A stretch of 64,000 nt of DNA from Pantanalinema rosaneae (GCF_050753385.1 NZ_JBLZFZ010000034.1:1-64000), one strand, 5' to 3'. Positions 6,348-15,853 are shown, numbered from the stretch's first letter. Numbers and translations: made by a program. Notes: generated by a model not told the origin, from the sequence alone.

Positions 6348-8270
6348 ATGGACGTTAGGGAAGCTTTAGAACTTGCCGATCGCTTAATCTATCAACATAC
6401 TGGCAAGCGACTGAATGATTTAGAACGAGAAGTATTTATCGGTTCTTGGGCAGGACGCACTTATGATGAGATCTATCCTTTAAATCCAGAGTATGTCGAG
6501 AAGTCTGTAGGATATAAACTTTGGCAAAAGTTATCGACTGTCTGTGGAGAGAAAGTTACTAAAAAAAAATTTCGGGGTGCCTTAGAACGAGCAGCCCAAC
6601 GGCAGGCTGACAACAGTATTAATCTTCTATCAGAACAATTCTTATCTGTTCCAGCCCCCATTGATTCCCCCCAACAAATCTTTATTAGCTATCGCCACCA
6701 GGAGCCCGATCGCACCTTAGCCAACCAGTTGTCTCAAGCCATTACGGCTGCCGGCCATCAAGCCATCATTACTGTCCCTGATGACTTTTTCAGTGAGCCA
6801 GTTCCGATCGATCGCTGGTTAACCCAGATCTACGCCCACTTGCAGCAGTGTGACTATTTTTTACTACTCCTGTCACCCCAAGCGGCAGTCAGCGAAATGG
6901 TAATCGAAGAATTACGCCAGGTCACACTTTTACAAGCGATCAGCCCCAACCGTCGCCCGATCGTCCTGCCGATTCGCCTGGGCTACCTACCCGACGATCG
7001 CCTCAACCATGATCTACGCAACTACCTCCAGGACATTCGTTCCCTCACCTGGTCTTCTAACCGTGACACCATTCCAGTTGTGCAAACCGTGTTGGCTTGT
7101 GTCAGTGGGCAGGAAAGGTGGGGAGGTGGGGAAAGTGGGGAAGATAGGGAAGGTGAGGAGGATAGGGAAGGTCAGGCAGTAGTTTCCTTATCTCTCTCAT
7201 CTCCCCCATCTCCTCCACCTGCCCCCACCCCTGTCGCCGATCCGGAACTGCCTCAGGGACAAGTCCGGTTAGATTCTGCCTTTTACGTCGAGCGATCGCC
7301 CTATGAAGCCCAGTGTTATCGGGAGATCTTGCAGCCGGGAACCTTGATTCGGATTAAAGCCCCCCGGCAAATGGGCAAGACATCCCTCATGTCCAGAATT
7401 TTGCAGCAGGCGAGAGAACAGGGTTATGCCACAGTGCCATTGAGCTTTCAACATGCTGATGCTGGGGTATTTGCCAACTTGAATCAATTTCTGCAATGGT
7501 TTTGTAGTCGGGTAGCTCGCAAGCTGCGATCGCCCCATGCGGTAGATGAATACTGGTCGGATACCTTTGGCAGTAAGGACAACTGCACCGCTTACTTTGA
7601 AGATTGTTTGCTATCAGAAATCAATACGCCATTGGTGTTGGGATTGGATGAAGTTGATCGGATTTTTCAGTACCCGACGATCGCAGATGACTTCTTCGGC
7701 TTACTGCGAGCCTGGTACGAGGAAGCAGGCTATGGCGATAGTGGCAGTGGTTTATGGGAAAAGCTGCGGTTGGTGATTGTCCATTCCACGGAGGTTTATA
7801 TTCCCCTGGATGTGAATCAGTCCCCGTTTAATGTGGGGTTGCCGATCGAACTCTCAGAATTCAGTCCAGAACAGGTATTGGATCTGGCAGAACGGCATGG
7901 GTTGAACTGGCAGCGATCGCAAATTGAGCAATTGATGCGGATTGTCGGCGGCCATCCCTATCTGATCCGATTAGCGTTCTATCACCTGGCACAACAGCAC
8001 CTTACCCTGGCAGAATTACTCACCACGGCTCCCACGGAAGCGGGGATTTACGGCGATCATTTGCGCCGCCACCTGTGGAATTTGCAACAACATCCAAAAT
8101 TGTCAACCGCCCTGAGTTGGGTAGTAGCTGCCAATGAGCCGATCGAGTTAGAGTCGGTTCTAGCCTTTAAGCTCCATAGTCTCGGGTTAGTGCAGCTTCA
8201 TGGCAATCGGGTGACATCACGGTTTGAATTGTATCGGCAATATTTCAGTCAACGGTTAGCCCAACGCTAA
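6348..8270 (+). CDS. HTH-TIR-STAND (AAA_35-type) signalling protein
   Basis: A 640-residue multidomain protein. Residues 1-85 form the helical HTH-like domain common at the N-terminus of cyanobacterial STAND proteins (ending G-E-K-V-T-K-K-K-F-R-G-A-L). Residues 111-250 are a TIR domain starting I-F-I-S-Y-R; E188 in S-E-M-V-I-E-E-L is at the place of the catalytic glutamate of NAD-cleaving TIR domains. Residues 255-300 are a low-complexity linker made from a purine/pyrimidine repeat. Residues 303-640 are an AAA-like ATPase (Walker A A-P-R-Q-M-G-K-T-S, Walker B L-V-L-G-L-D-E-V-D). Such proteins are sensors or immune effectors in bacteria, but the ligand and output here are unknown. The next gene begins 28 bases downstream, so the two are probably co-transcribed. 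Confidence 0.85.
   Translation: MDVREALELADRLIYQHTGKRLNDLEREVFIGSWAGRTYDEIYPLNPEYVEKSVGYKLWQKLSTVCGEKVTKKKFRGALERAAQRQADNSINLLSEQFLSVPAPIDSPQQIFISYRHQEPDRTLANQLSQAITAAGHQAIITVPDDFFSEPVPIDRWLTQIYAHLQQCDYFLLLLSPQAAVSEMVIEELRQVTLLQAISPNRRPIVLPIRLGYLPDDRLNHDLRNYLQDIRSLTWSSNRDTIPVVQTVLACVSGQERWGGGESGEDREGEEDREGQAVVSLSLSSPPSPPPAPTPVADPELPQGQVRLDSAFYVERSPYEAQCYREILQPGTLIRIKAPRQMGKTSLMSRILQQAREQGYATVPLSFQHADAGVFANLNQFLQWFCSRVARKLRSPHAVDEYWSDTFGSKDNCTAYFEDCLLSEINTPLVLGLDEVDRIFQYPTIADDFFGLLRAWYEEAGYGDSGSGLWEKLRLVIVHSTEVYIPLDVNQSPFNVGLPIELSEFSPEQVLDLAERHGLNWQRSQIEQLMRIVGGHPYLIRLAFYHLAQQHLTLAELLTTAPTEAGIYGDHLRRHLWNLQQHPKLSTALSWVVAANEPIELESVLAFKLHSLGLVQLHGNRVTSRFELYRQYFSQRLAQR
7111..7230. repeat. Polypurine/polypyrimidine palindromic repeat inside a coding region
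   Basis: A G/A-rich arm (7111-7176, units like GGTGGGGA and GATAGGGAAG) is followed by a C/T-rich arm (7192-7230, CATCTCCCCCATCTCC). The two can fold on each other. The tract stays in frame and encodes a Gly/Glu then Ser/Pro-rich linker between the TIR and ATPase domains. The same two-arm arrangement is intergenic at 46717-46803. Confidence 0.7.
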
Positions 8271-8298
8271 CAGCCCCCATCTACCCCTACGAGTTCCG

Positions 8299-11200
8299 AT
8301 GGTCAGCTCTCACCCTGCAACATATACCTATAAAGTCGGCGGTCACCTATCCCTGGATGCCCCCAGTTACGTGGTACGACAAGCTGATCGCGACCTTTAT
8401 GAAGGCGTGAAGGCAGGAGAATTTTGCTACGTCCTCAACTCACGGCAAATGGGCAAAACCAGCCTGCGGGTACGCACGATGCACCACTTGCAGGCAGAGG
8501 GCATGATTGGAGCCGCGATCGATCTGAACAAGATTGGCAGCCAGGAAATCACTGCCGATCAGTGGTATGCCGGACTGATGCGCCGACTTGTCACCAGTTT
8601 TAACCTAAAGCTGGATCTAAAAAGCTGGTTGCGCGATCGCGAGTATCTCCCCCCGGTTCAACGGTTGAGTGAGTTCATTGAGCAAGTGTTACTGGAGTCC
8701 GTTCCCGAGAAAATCGTCATTTTCATTGATGAAATTGATAGCGTTCTCAGCCTGAATTTTCGGACTGAAGATTTCTTTGCCTTCATCCGAGCCTGTAATG
8801 AATACGATCGCCTGACTTTTGCCTTGCTGGGAGTCGCTACGCCTTCGGATCTGATTCAGGACAAAAACCGAACTCCGTTTAATATCGGTCGGGCGATCGA
8901 ACTGAATGGATTTCAGCGATCGGAAGTGCAGCCGCTGGTCGATGGCTTAGCGCCGATTGTGACTAATCCTGAGGCGGTGCTGGATGCGGTTCTAGATTGG
9001 ACGGGGGGACAGCCATTTTTAACCCAGAAGATTTGTAAGCTAATTGCCACCTCGGAGGACACCATTCCTACGGGTCAAGAAGCCGCTTGGGTCGAACAAT
9101 TAGTGCGATCGCATTTGATCATTAACTGGGAAGCTACCGACGAACCGCCGCATTTGAAGGCAATCCGCGATCGGCTGGTACGAATTGGGCAACGCGGACG
9201 CGGCCTATTGGATCTATATCAGCAGATTTTATGGCAAGGCGAAGTTCCCGCGACCGACAATCCGGAGCAAATGGAATTGCGGCTGACTGGGTTAGTGGTG
9301 AAGCGATCGGGCAAGCTCACCTGCTACAACCGCATCTACGCCAATGTATTTAACCAAAGCTGGATCATCAAATCGCTGGCAGAGTTGCAAGCCGACTTTA
9401 TGCAACTGGTGGTCAGCCAGGAACAAAAGCTGCTCTCCATGCTGAATGTGATGGAGGGACGAGATTTTGCCGATATTCTCTACCAAATTCTCGGCTCGAT
9501 CACCGTCCGCATGGGAGAGCTACTGCATGTCGATCGCACCACAATTTTTTTCATTGACGACGAAAAGAATGATATCTGGTCAATCATTGCCCACCGGGAT
9601 AGGGGCGGCTATCCAGAAATTCAGATCATTACCAACAAAACCAACGAAGGTCAGGTCACGAATATTCGCAAGCTTGTCGATGGCTCGTTTGGCTCAGACC
9701 TACCGACTGCCCAGTCGGAAACGGACTATCAGATCTATAACGAACTGGTACTTCCCCTCGTTAACGAACAGCAAAAGATTGTCGCGGTTGTCCAACTGGC
9801 GAATAAATTACGCCGGGTCTATGCTCCGGGGGAACCCTTAGCCCATCGCATTCATCCCCAGGGCTTTACGGAAGCTAATCGGCAGCAACTGGAAGAATAT
9901 GTCCCGGCAATTCTCCGGATTCTGTTGCGGTGTCAGGATTGCTACAAACTCACCCAACGGTTACAAGCCTCGGAGGCGTTAGCAGAAGCCACCCGATCGG
10001 TGTCTCAAAGTAGCCTCGATTCCGAGGAAATCATTGGGCGAGTGATGGAGGCAGCCAAGAAACTGATGAACGCCGATCGTTCCACGCTGTGGCTTCTCGA
10101 CCATGACACCCAGGAATTATGGACGAGGATTGTGTTTGAGGATGGTTCCGATCGGGAACTCCGCGTTCAGGTGGGACAAGGCTTTGCGGGTAAAGTGGCG
10201 GCTACCCGTGAACCGTTAAATATTCCGTTTGATCTCTACGAGCATCCCGACTCCGAAACCGCCCAGAACACTGACCAAAAAACCGGCTACCGCACCTGTA
10301 GCTTACTGTGTATGCCCGTTTGGAGTCCGGATGGGGAACTGTTAGGGGTGACTCAGTTAGTCAACAAACGTCGCCAGGGAGAATTTCCTGACTACGATCC
10401 GAGCAACTGGCCGCAAGCCCCGGAGTGTTTTCAAGCCAGCTTCGATCGCAATAGTCAGAAGTATATGCAGATTTTTAATGCTCAGGTGGGAGTCGCGCTG
10501 CACAATGCCCATCAGTATGCTGCCGTCAAACGCCAGGTGGAAAATAGTCCCCAAAATGTGGTGATGCAAACCCTGTCCATGCTGAATCAAGTCATGGATA
10601 ACCAGGGATTTGACGATATTTTGGACACAACGCTGCGATCGATCACTCTAAAGATTGGTAAGTCGCTCTGTGCTGATCGCACCACCATCTTTCTGTTAGA
10701 CGAGGAGCGCAATGAACTCTGGTCAATCATTGCCGAGGCAGAGGGCAGCGATCGCTCCCTGGAAATCCGGATTCCGGCGGATAAAGGCATCGTCGGCGAA
10801 GTGGCTCGCACCAAACAGGTGATCAATATTCCCTACGACTTTTACGCCGATCCGCGATCGGAAACCGCCAAACTGCAAGACAAACGCAACAACTACCGCA
10901 CCTACACCATGCTGGCAATGCCGATGCTGAATGAGCATGGTCAATTAATTGCGGTGATCCAATTACTCAACAAACTCAAGCCCGGTGCAGACAGTCAGAC
11001 TTCCCTGGCCGAAAAAGTGGATCAACGGGGATTTACTACTAAAGATCAACAACAGTTCGCGGCCAGCGCTCCCTTAATCCAAATGATTCTGGAAAGCTTC
11101 TGCTCCTACCATAAGACCGCTAGAGGTCAGCGAGTCGCCGCCGCATTAATGGCAGCCACCCGATCGGTGAGTCAGAGTAGCCTGGAACCGGAAGATATTC

Positions 11201-11733
11201 TGTACCGGGTGATGGCAGCCGCCAAGGAATTGATGAACGCCGATCGCAGCACCCTATGGCTCGTCGATCATTTAACCGACGAATTATGGACAAAAATTCC
11301 GTTTGAAGATGGCAGCTTACGGGAACTACGAGTCAAAATCGGGCAGGGCTATGCCGGTCGAGTCGCCGCCACGGGAGAATCCCTCAATATCCCGTTCGAT
11401 TTATATAATCATCCCGATTCCACCACAGCCCGCCACACCGATGAAAAAAGTGGCTATCGTACCTGTAGTCTGCTCTGTACACCTGTATTGAATCCGGATG
11501 GGGAACTGATTGGGGTCACCCAGTTAGTCAACAAAAAAATACCGGGGGACGAGTCCGATGCCAAGCCAATCTTTGGGCAAGAGATTCCCGAGTGCTTCCA
11601 GACCAGCTTTGATGACAGTGATCAGAAATACATGCAAATTTTTAACAACCAGGCTGGGGTAATTTTGCAAAATGCCCAGTTGCTCGCTGCTGTGAAGCGC
11701 CAGGAACAATCGTTGCGGGAACTGATCGACTGA
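8299..11733 (+). CDS. AAA-like ATPase with four GAF domains
   Basis: A 1144-residue protein. Residues 1-375 are an AAA_35-type ATPase (Walker A L-N-S-R-Q-M-G-K-T-S near 47-56, Walker B I-V-I-F-I-D-E-I-D near 140). Four GAF domains follow at about 380-545, 560-743, 754-939 and 947-1130. GAF2 and GAF4 are near-copies (shared A-T-R-S-V-S-Q-S-S, N-A-D-R-S-T-L-W-L, G-Y-R-T-C-S-L-L-C). GAF1 and GAF3 form a second pair (D-R-T-T-I-F, W-S-I-I-A), so a two-GAF unit was duplicated. GAF1 has lost its G-x-x-G-x-V-A/N-I-P-Y-D loop. The protein stops in the helix after GAF4 (Q-E-Q-S-L-R-E-L-I-D), where relatives usually continue into a cyclase or kinase domain, so no output domain is visible. It follows the TIR-STAND gene by 28 bases. 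Confidence 0.85.
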   Translation: MVSSHPATYTYKVGGHLSLDAPSYVVRQADRDLYEGVKAGEFCYVLNSRQMGKTSLRVRTMHHLQAEGMIGAAIDLNKIGSQEITADQWYAGLMRRLVTSFNLKLDLKSWLRDREYLPPVQRLSEFIEQVLLESVPEKIVIFIDEIDSVLSLNFRTEDFFAFIRACNEYDRLTFALLGVATPSDLIQDKNRTPFNIGRAIELNGFQRSEVQPLVDGLAPIVTNPEAVLDAVLDWTGGQPFLTQKICKLIATSEDTIPTGQEAAWVEQLVRSHLIINWEATDEPPHLKAIRDRLVRIGQRGRGLLDLYQQILWQGEVPATDNPEQMELRLTGLVVKRSGKLTCYNRIYANVFNQSWIIKSLAELQADFMQLVVSQEQKLLSMLNVMEGRDFADILYQILGSITVRMGELLHVDRTTIFFIDDEKNDIWSIIAHRDRGGYPEIQIITNKTNEGQVTNIRKLVDGSFGSDLPTAQSETDYQIYNELVLPLVNEQQKIVAVVQLANKLRRVYAPGEPLAHRIHPQGFTEANRQQLEEYVPAILRILLRCQDCYKLTQRLQASEALAEATRSVSQSSLDSEEIIGRVMEAAKKLMNADRSTLWLLDHDTQELWTRIVFEDGSDRELRVQVGQGFAGKVAATREPLNIPFDLYEHPDSETAQNTDQKTGYRTCSLLCMPVWSPDGELLGVTQLVNKRRQGEFPDYDPSNWPQAPECFQASFDRNSQKYMQIFNAQVGVALHNAHQYAAVKRQVENSPQNVVMQTLSMLNQVMDNQGFDDILDTTLRSITLKIGKSLCADRTTIFLLDEERNELWSIIAEAEGSDRSLEIRIPADKGIVGEVARTKQVINIPYDFYADPRSETAKLQDKRNNYRTYTMLAMPMLNEHGQLIAVIQLLNKLKPGADSQTSLAEKVDQRGFTTKDQQQFAASAPLIQMILESFCSYHKTARGQRVAAALMAATRSVSQSSLEPEDILYRVMAAAKELMNADRSTLWLVDHLTDELWTKIPFEDGSLRELRVKIGQGYAGRVAATGESLNIPFDLYNHPDSTTARHTDEKSGYRTCSLLCTPVLNPDGELIGVTQLVNKKIPGDESDAKPIFGQEIPECFQTSFDDSDQKYMQIFNNQAGVILQNAQLLAAVKRQEQSLRELID

Positions 11734-11924
11734 TCGAGTTCCACTTGAGAAACCGCCTCTCACTGACTCGGGCGATCGCGCTTTCAGATAAGATGAGAAA
11801 ATGCTCGAAATCAGATCACTCTGGTAACGAGATCATTTTCAACTCATGAGCCGGGCAAACCAAACGATAGCGCGATCGTTCTGGCTTGAACCCATAGTCA
11901 TCGCATTCAACAAGGGACGACCAT

Positions 11925-12176
11925 ATGAGCGACACAGGCATTTTCGAGAAAGTACAAAAGATTGTAGCGGAACAGTTGGGCGTGGATGCGAGCGAAGTAA
12001 CTCCGCAAGCCAGTTTTGCCAACGACCTGGGAGCAGATTCCCTGGATACTGTAGAACTTGTGATGGCGCTGGAAGAAGAATTTGATATCGAAATTCCGGA
12101 TGAAGCGGCGGAAGAAATTGCCACCGTTCAAGCAGCGGTTGACTACATCAACAATCAACTGAAAGCCTCTGCCTAA
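11925..12176 (+). CDS. acpP: Acyl carrier protein
   Basis: Carries growing acyl chains on a 4'-phosphopantetheine arm in fatty-acid synthesis, and supplies acyl-ACP to the alkane enzymes encoded at 48-50 kb. It is 83 residues and acidic, with the attachment serine in G-A-D-S-L-D-T-V-E-L-V (S40). An AGGGA site precedes the ATG. fabF follows on the same strand after a spacer holding a long palindrome. Confidence 0.98.
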   Translation: MSDTGIFEKVQKIVAEQLGVDASEVTPQASFANDLGADSLDTVELVMALEEEFDIEIPDEAAEEIATVQAAVDYINNQLKASA

Positions 12177-12198
12177 CCGCACCTTTCAGTCTTTATGT

Positions 12199-12244
12199 GA
12201 GTTATGAGTTCAAACAGCGGCGGTTCGCGGCTAACTCATAACTC
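12199..12244. repeat. Palindrome between acpP and fabF
   Basis: GAGTTATGAGTT (12199-12210) and AACTCATAACTC (12233-12244) form a perfect 12-bp stem, with an extra AGC/GCT pair set in the loop. No T-run follows on either strand, so it is more likely a processing or stabilising stem, or a dispersed repeat, than a terminator. Confidence 0.75.
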
Positions 12245-12300
12245 CCTCCTTAACCCTTATTCTATTGTGGGCACTGACCCCTCAAACGTTGACGGAAACC

Positions 12301-13551
12301 ATGACACAGGCTGATCTTAAGCGCGTTGTCGTTACAGGGCTGGGCGCGATTACCCCAATTGGCAACACCCTCTCTGAGTATTGGGACGGGTTAATGAGTG
12401 GGCGCAACGGCATTGCCCCCATTACCTTGTTTGATGCCTCTCGGCACGACTGTCGGATAGCCGGTGAGGTCAAAGGCTTCGATCCCCTAAAATACCTGGA
12501 TCGCAAGGAAGCCAAGCGCATGGATCGCTTTGCTCAGTTTGCCGTAGCAGCGAGTAAACAGGCCTTGGCAGATGCCCAATTGGTGATTAATGACCTGAAT
12601 GCGGAACAGGTGGGAGTCCTGATTGGGACGGGTATCGGTGGTCTCAAAGTCCTGGAAGACCAACAAGAGATTTATTTGACCAAAGGCCCCGATCGCTGTA
12701 GTCCGTTCATGATTCCGATGATGATTGCCAATATGGCCGCCGGACTCACCGCCATTCACACGGGAGCAAAAGGACCGAATTCCTGCTCCGTCACTGCCTG
12801 TGCGGCAGGCTCCAATGCGATCGGGGATGCCTTTCGGTTTGTCCAACGGGGCTATGCCCAGGCCATGATTTGTGGGGGGACGGAAGCCGCCGTTACACCT
12901 CTATCCGTTGCTGGGTTTGCGGCGGCGCGGGCCCTGTCTACCCGGAACGATGATCCCGCTACGGCCTGTCGTCCATTTGATCAAGGTCGGGATGGCTTTG
13001 TCATGGGTGAAGGGGTTGGTATCCTGATTCTGGAAGAACTGGAACATGCCCTCAGCCGGGGTGCCCGAATTTATGGCGAAATCGTCGGCTATGGCATGAC
13101 CTGTGATGCTTACCACATGACATCTCCAGTGCCCGGTGGTGAAGGGGCAGCGAGAGCGATTTCCCTGGCATTAAAGGATGCCAATCTGACTCCGGATCAA
13201 GTCAGTTACATTAATGCCCACGGCACGAGTACGCCTGCAAACGATTCCAACGAAACCGCCGCGATTAAAACGGCATTGGGTGAACACGCCTATAAAATCG
13301 CGATTAGTTCTACCAAATCCATGACCGGGCATTTGCTCGGTGGTTCCGGTGGGATTGAAGCGGTGGCAACCGTCATGGCGATCGCGAACGATCGTGTCCC
13401 CCCCACCATCAACCTGCATAACCCGGATCCAGCCTGTGATTTGGATTATGTGCCGCATCAGAGCCGGGAACAGACCGTGGACGTTGCCCTGTCTAACTCG
13501 TTTGGCTTTGGCGGTCATAACGTGACGCTGGCATTTAAGAAATATCGGTAG
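12301..13551 (+). CDS. fabF: Beta-ketoacyl-ACP synthase II
   Basis: Elongates acyl-ACP by condensation with malonyl-ACP. The protein is 416 residues from the ATG at 12301 (M-T-Q-A-D-L-K-R-V-V-V-T-G). The in-frame TTG at 12265 lies against the palindrome and is not supported. The catalytic Cys-His-His triad is visible in V-T-A-C-A-A-G, N-A-H-G-T-S-T and S-T-K-S-M-T-G-H. The acpP-fabF order is standard, and in many cyanobacteria a transketolase gene follows. Confidence 0.97.
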   Translation: MTQADLKRVVVTGLGAITPIGNTLSEYWDGLMSGRNGIAPITLFDASRHDCRIAGEVKGFDPLKYLDRKEAKRMDRFAQFAVAASKQALADAQLVINDLNAEQVGVLIGTGIGGLKVLEDQQEIYLTKGPDRCSPFMIPMMIANMAAGLTAIHTGAKGPNSCSVTACAAGSNAIGDAFRFVQRGYAQAMICGGTEAAVTPLSVAGFAAARALSTRNDDPATACRPFDQGRDGFVMGEGVGILILEELEHALSRGARIYGEIVGYGMTCDAYHMTSPVPGGEGAARAISLALKDANLTPDQVSYINAHGTSTPANDSNETAAIKTALGEHAYKIAISSTKSMTGHLLGGSGGIEAVATVMAIANDRVPPTINLHNPDPACDLDYVPHQSREQTVDVALSNSFGFGGHNVTLAFKKYR

Positions 13552-13764
13552 TAGACCCTCTTGCCGAATCTGAATGATGGTAAGCTAATAGGTGTTTATG
13601 CTCATGTTGCTATTGACGTGAGAAATTTTTCATGGCGTGACGATTGGTAGGCAATGCCAGAAAGATTTCTCTACTTGGGATCTCTGGCTCCTACTCTGAA
13701 GAGTTTCACGTTATTCCCTTGGTGTCAGTTTTCCCAACCTCGCCCTAATCAGGACTAATCACCC

Positions 13765-15678
13765 ATGACGACTACGACCACTCGCTTCCCGATCGATTTA
13801 TCTGCCTACAAACCCATCGCCTTAGATCCCACGAAACCTACGCTCACCAATGATGAGCGCGAAGCCCTCAAAGCGAATATTCAGCTCTGCCGGGATGCGA
13901 TCATCTTCTTCACGGCAACGGGAGCAGCGAGAGGCGTGGGTGGTCATACGGGTGGTCCCTACGACACGGTGCCCGAGGTGATGATCCTGGATGCCCTATT
14001 CCGGGGAGCCGCCGAGAAATTTGTCCCCATCTTCTTTGATGAAGCTGGACACCGGGTGGGGACTCAGTATTTGATGGCAACTCTACATGGGGAACTGCCT
14101 GCCGAACAACTGATGCGCTACCGGGAAGCAGGGTCTAAGTTGCCGGGACACCCCGAATTAGGTTTAACGCCAGGGGTGAAATTTAGTTCCGGTCGGTTGG
14201 GACACATGTGGCCCTATGTTAACGGAGTTGCACTAGCCAATCCTGGCAAGGCTGTGTTCTGTCTGGGTTCCGATGGTTCGCAGCAGGAAGGGGATGATGC
14301 GGAAGCCGCTCGGTTAGCCGTCGCCCAACACCTGAACGTCAAACTGATTATTGATGATAATGATGTGACGATCGCTGGACATCCTTCTAAGTATCTGCCT
14401 GGATTTAGTGTGGCTAAAACTCTGACTGGACATGGCGTGAAGGTGTTGGAAGGCGATGGCGAAGATCTGGATGGGCTGTATAGCCGGATCTACGAAGCAA
14501 TCAATACTCCCGGCCCCGTGGCGGTGATTAACAAGCGCCCCATGTGTCCTGGAATTGAGGGGCTGGAAGGGTCTAACCACGGGCATGATGTGATTTCGGT
14601 CAAACTGGCGATCGCCTACCTGGAACAACGGGGTTTAACCGATGCGGTCAATTACCTGAAAGCGATCGAAACGCCTAAGCAAACCTATACCTTCCTGGGT
14701 GTTAGCGACAAATGGGATTCTAACCGCAACGTGTTTGGTGATGCGGTGGTCGGCATTCTCGGTCGGATGAGCGAAGCAGAACGTAAAGCCAACGTCGTCG
14801 TGATTGATAGTGACCTGGAAGGCTCCTGCGGTCTGAAGAAGATTCACGATGCCCATCCCGAAGTCTTCATTCCCTCCGGCATTATGGAGCGGGGTAATAT
14901 TTCCGCTGCTGCCGGATTCGGGATGGAAAAAGGTAAGCAAGGGATTTTTGCCACCTTTGCCGCCTTCCTGGAAATGTGTATTTCCGAAATTACGATGGCG
15001 CGGTTGAACTACTCCAACCTGCTGTGTCACTTCTCCCACTCTGGGATTGACGATATGGCAGACAACACCTGCCACTTTGGCATCAACAACTTCTTCGCAG
15101 ATAACGGGTTGGATGACGGCTACGACACCAAGCTATACTTCCCAGCCGATGCCCATCAAATGAGAGCCTGTGTAGAAGCGGTGTTCTCCGATCCCGGTCT
15201 GCGGTTTATCTTCTCCACCCGCTCCAAAACCCCGATGATTCTGGGAACCGATGGCAAAGACCTGTATGGGGAAGGCTATACCTTTGTGCCGGGTAAAGAC
15301 GAAGTGGTGCGGGAAGGGAAAGCTGGCTATATCGTTGCCTTTGGGGATTCGCTGTATCGTGCCTTGGATGCAGTTGAACGGCTGAAGCAGGAAGGAATTG
15401 ATGTAGGGTTAATCAACAAACCCACCCTGAATGTAGTCGATGAAGACACGATCGCCAAAATCGGTAAATCTCCCTTCGTGTTAGTGGTGGAAGCCTTTAA
15501 CCGTAAGACTGGCTTAGGTAGTCGCTTTGGTTCCTGGTTGCTGGAGCGGGGTTTCACTCCCAAGTACGCTTACCTCGGCACCCATGAAGAGGGCTGCGGT
15601 GGGCTATGGGAACAGTATCCCCACCAGGGCATTGATCCAGACGGCATCATCAGCAAAGTGAAGCAACTGATCGGTTAA
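13765..15678 (+). CDS. Divergent transketolase-family protein
   Basis: A 637-residue thiamine-diphosphate enzyme of the transketolase superfamily. The TPP motif is present in variant form, from G-S-D-G-S-Q-Q-E-G to I-I-D-D-N-D. A pyrimidine-binding domain (about 320-480, I-M-E-R-G-N-I-S-A-A-A-G-F-G) and a C-terminal transketolase domain (about 510-630) follow. It differs clearly from the usual Calvin-cycle enzyme: there is no S-I-N-A-I-R-F-L start and no S-G-H-P-G-L-P-M-G motif, with G-G-H-T-G-G-P-Y-D-T in its place. It occupies the position after acpP-fabF where tktA often sits. It may be a paralogue with another ketose donor or a replacement; whether a canonical tktA exists elsewhere cannot be seen. 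Confidence 0.8.
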   Translation: MTTTTTRFPIDLSAYKPIALDPTKPTLTNDEREALKANIQLCRDAIIFFTATGAARGVGGHTGGPYDTVPEVMILDALFRGAAEKFVPIFFDEAGHRVGTQYLMATLHGELPAEQLMRYREAGSKLPGHPELGLTPGVKFSSGRLGHMWPYVNGVALANPGKAVFCLGSDGSQQEGDDAEAARLAVAQHLNVKLIIDDNDVTIAGHPSKYLPGFSVAKTLTGHGVKVLEGDGEDLDGLYSRIYEAINTPGPVAVINKRPMCPGIEGLEGSNHGHDVISVKLAIAYLEQRGLTDAVNYLKAIETPKQTYTFLGVSDKWDSNRNVFGDAVVGILGRMSEAERKANVVVIDSDLEGSCGLKKIHDAHPEVFIPSGIMERGNISAAAGFGMEKGKQGIFATFAAFLEMCISEITMARLNYSNLLCHFSHSGIDDMADNTCHFGINNFFADNGLDDGYDTKLYFPADAHQMRACVEAVFSDPGLRFIFSTRSKTPMILGTDGKDLYGEGYTFVPGKDEVVREGKAGYIVAFGDSLYRALDAVERLKQEGIDVGLINKPTLNVVDEDTIAKIGKSPFVLVVEAFNRKTGLGSRFGSWLLERGFTPKYAYLGTHEEGCGGLWEQYPHQGIDPDGIISKVKQLIG

Positions 15679-15700
15679 TCACCGTTTACTTAACCTGAAG

Positions 15701-15738
15701 GCTGAGAACTAAGTTGACTCTTGGTTCTCAGCTTTTTT
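15701..15738 (+). terminator. Intrinsic terminator after the transketolase-like gene
   Basis: GCTGAGAACTAAG (15701-15713) pairs with CTTGGTTCTCAGC (15720-15732) with one mismatch or G-U at the loop side, followed by six T. Confidence 0.9.
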
Positions 15739-15853
15739 AGTGTTCACCGAATTTTGGGCATTCTGGTTGTAGCTCGATCGGCAGCACACGAAATTTCTGC
15801 CAGAAAATATGTAGCTGTCTAGCAATTACCCCGACTGCTGTAAGGATCTACTC

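Noticed and set aside
7111..7230. CRISPR-like or tandem repeat array
   Set aside because: Units are short, degenerate and lack spacers; no cas genes occur in the window.
8271..8298. Terminator between the TIR-STAND and AAA-GAF genes
   Set aside because: The 28-base gap shows no hairpin, so co-transcription is more likely.
6348..11733. Thoeris or CBASS defence system
   Set aside because: A TIR domain is present, but no ThsA-like SIR2/SLOG effector, CD-NTase or Cap effector is seen.
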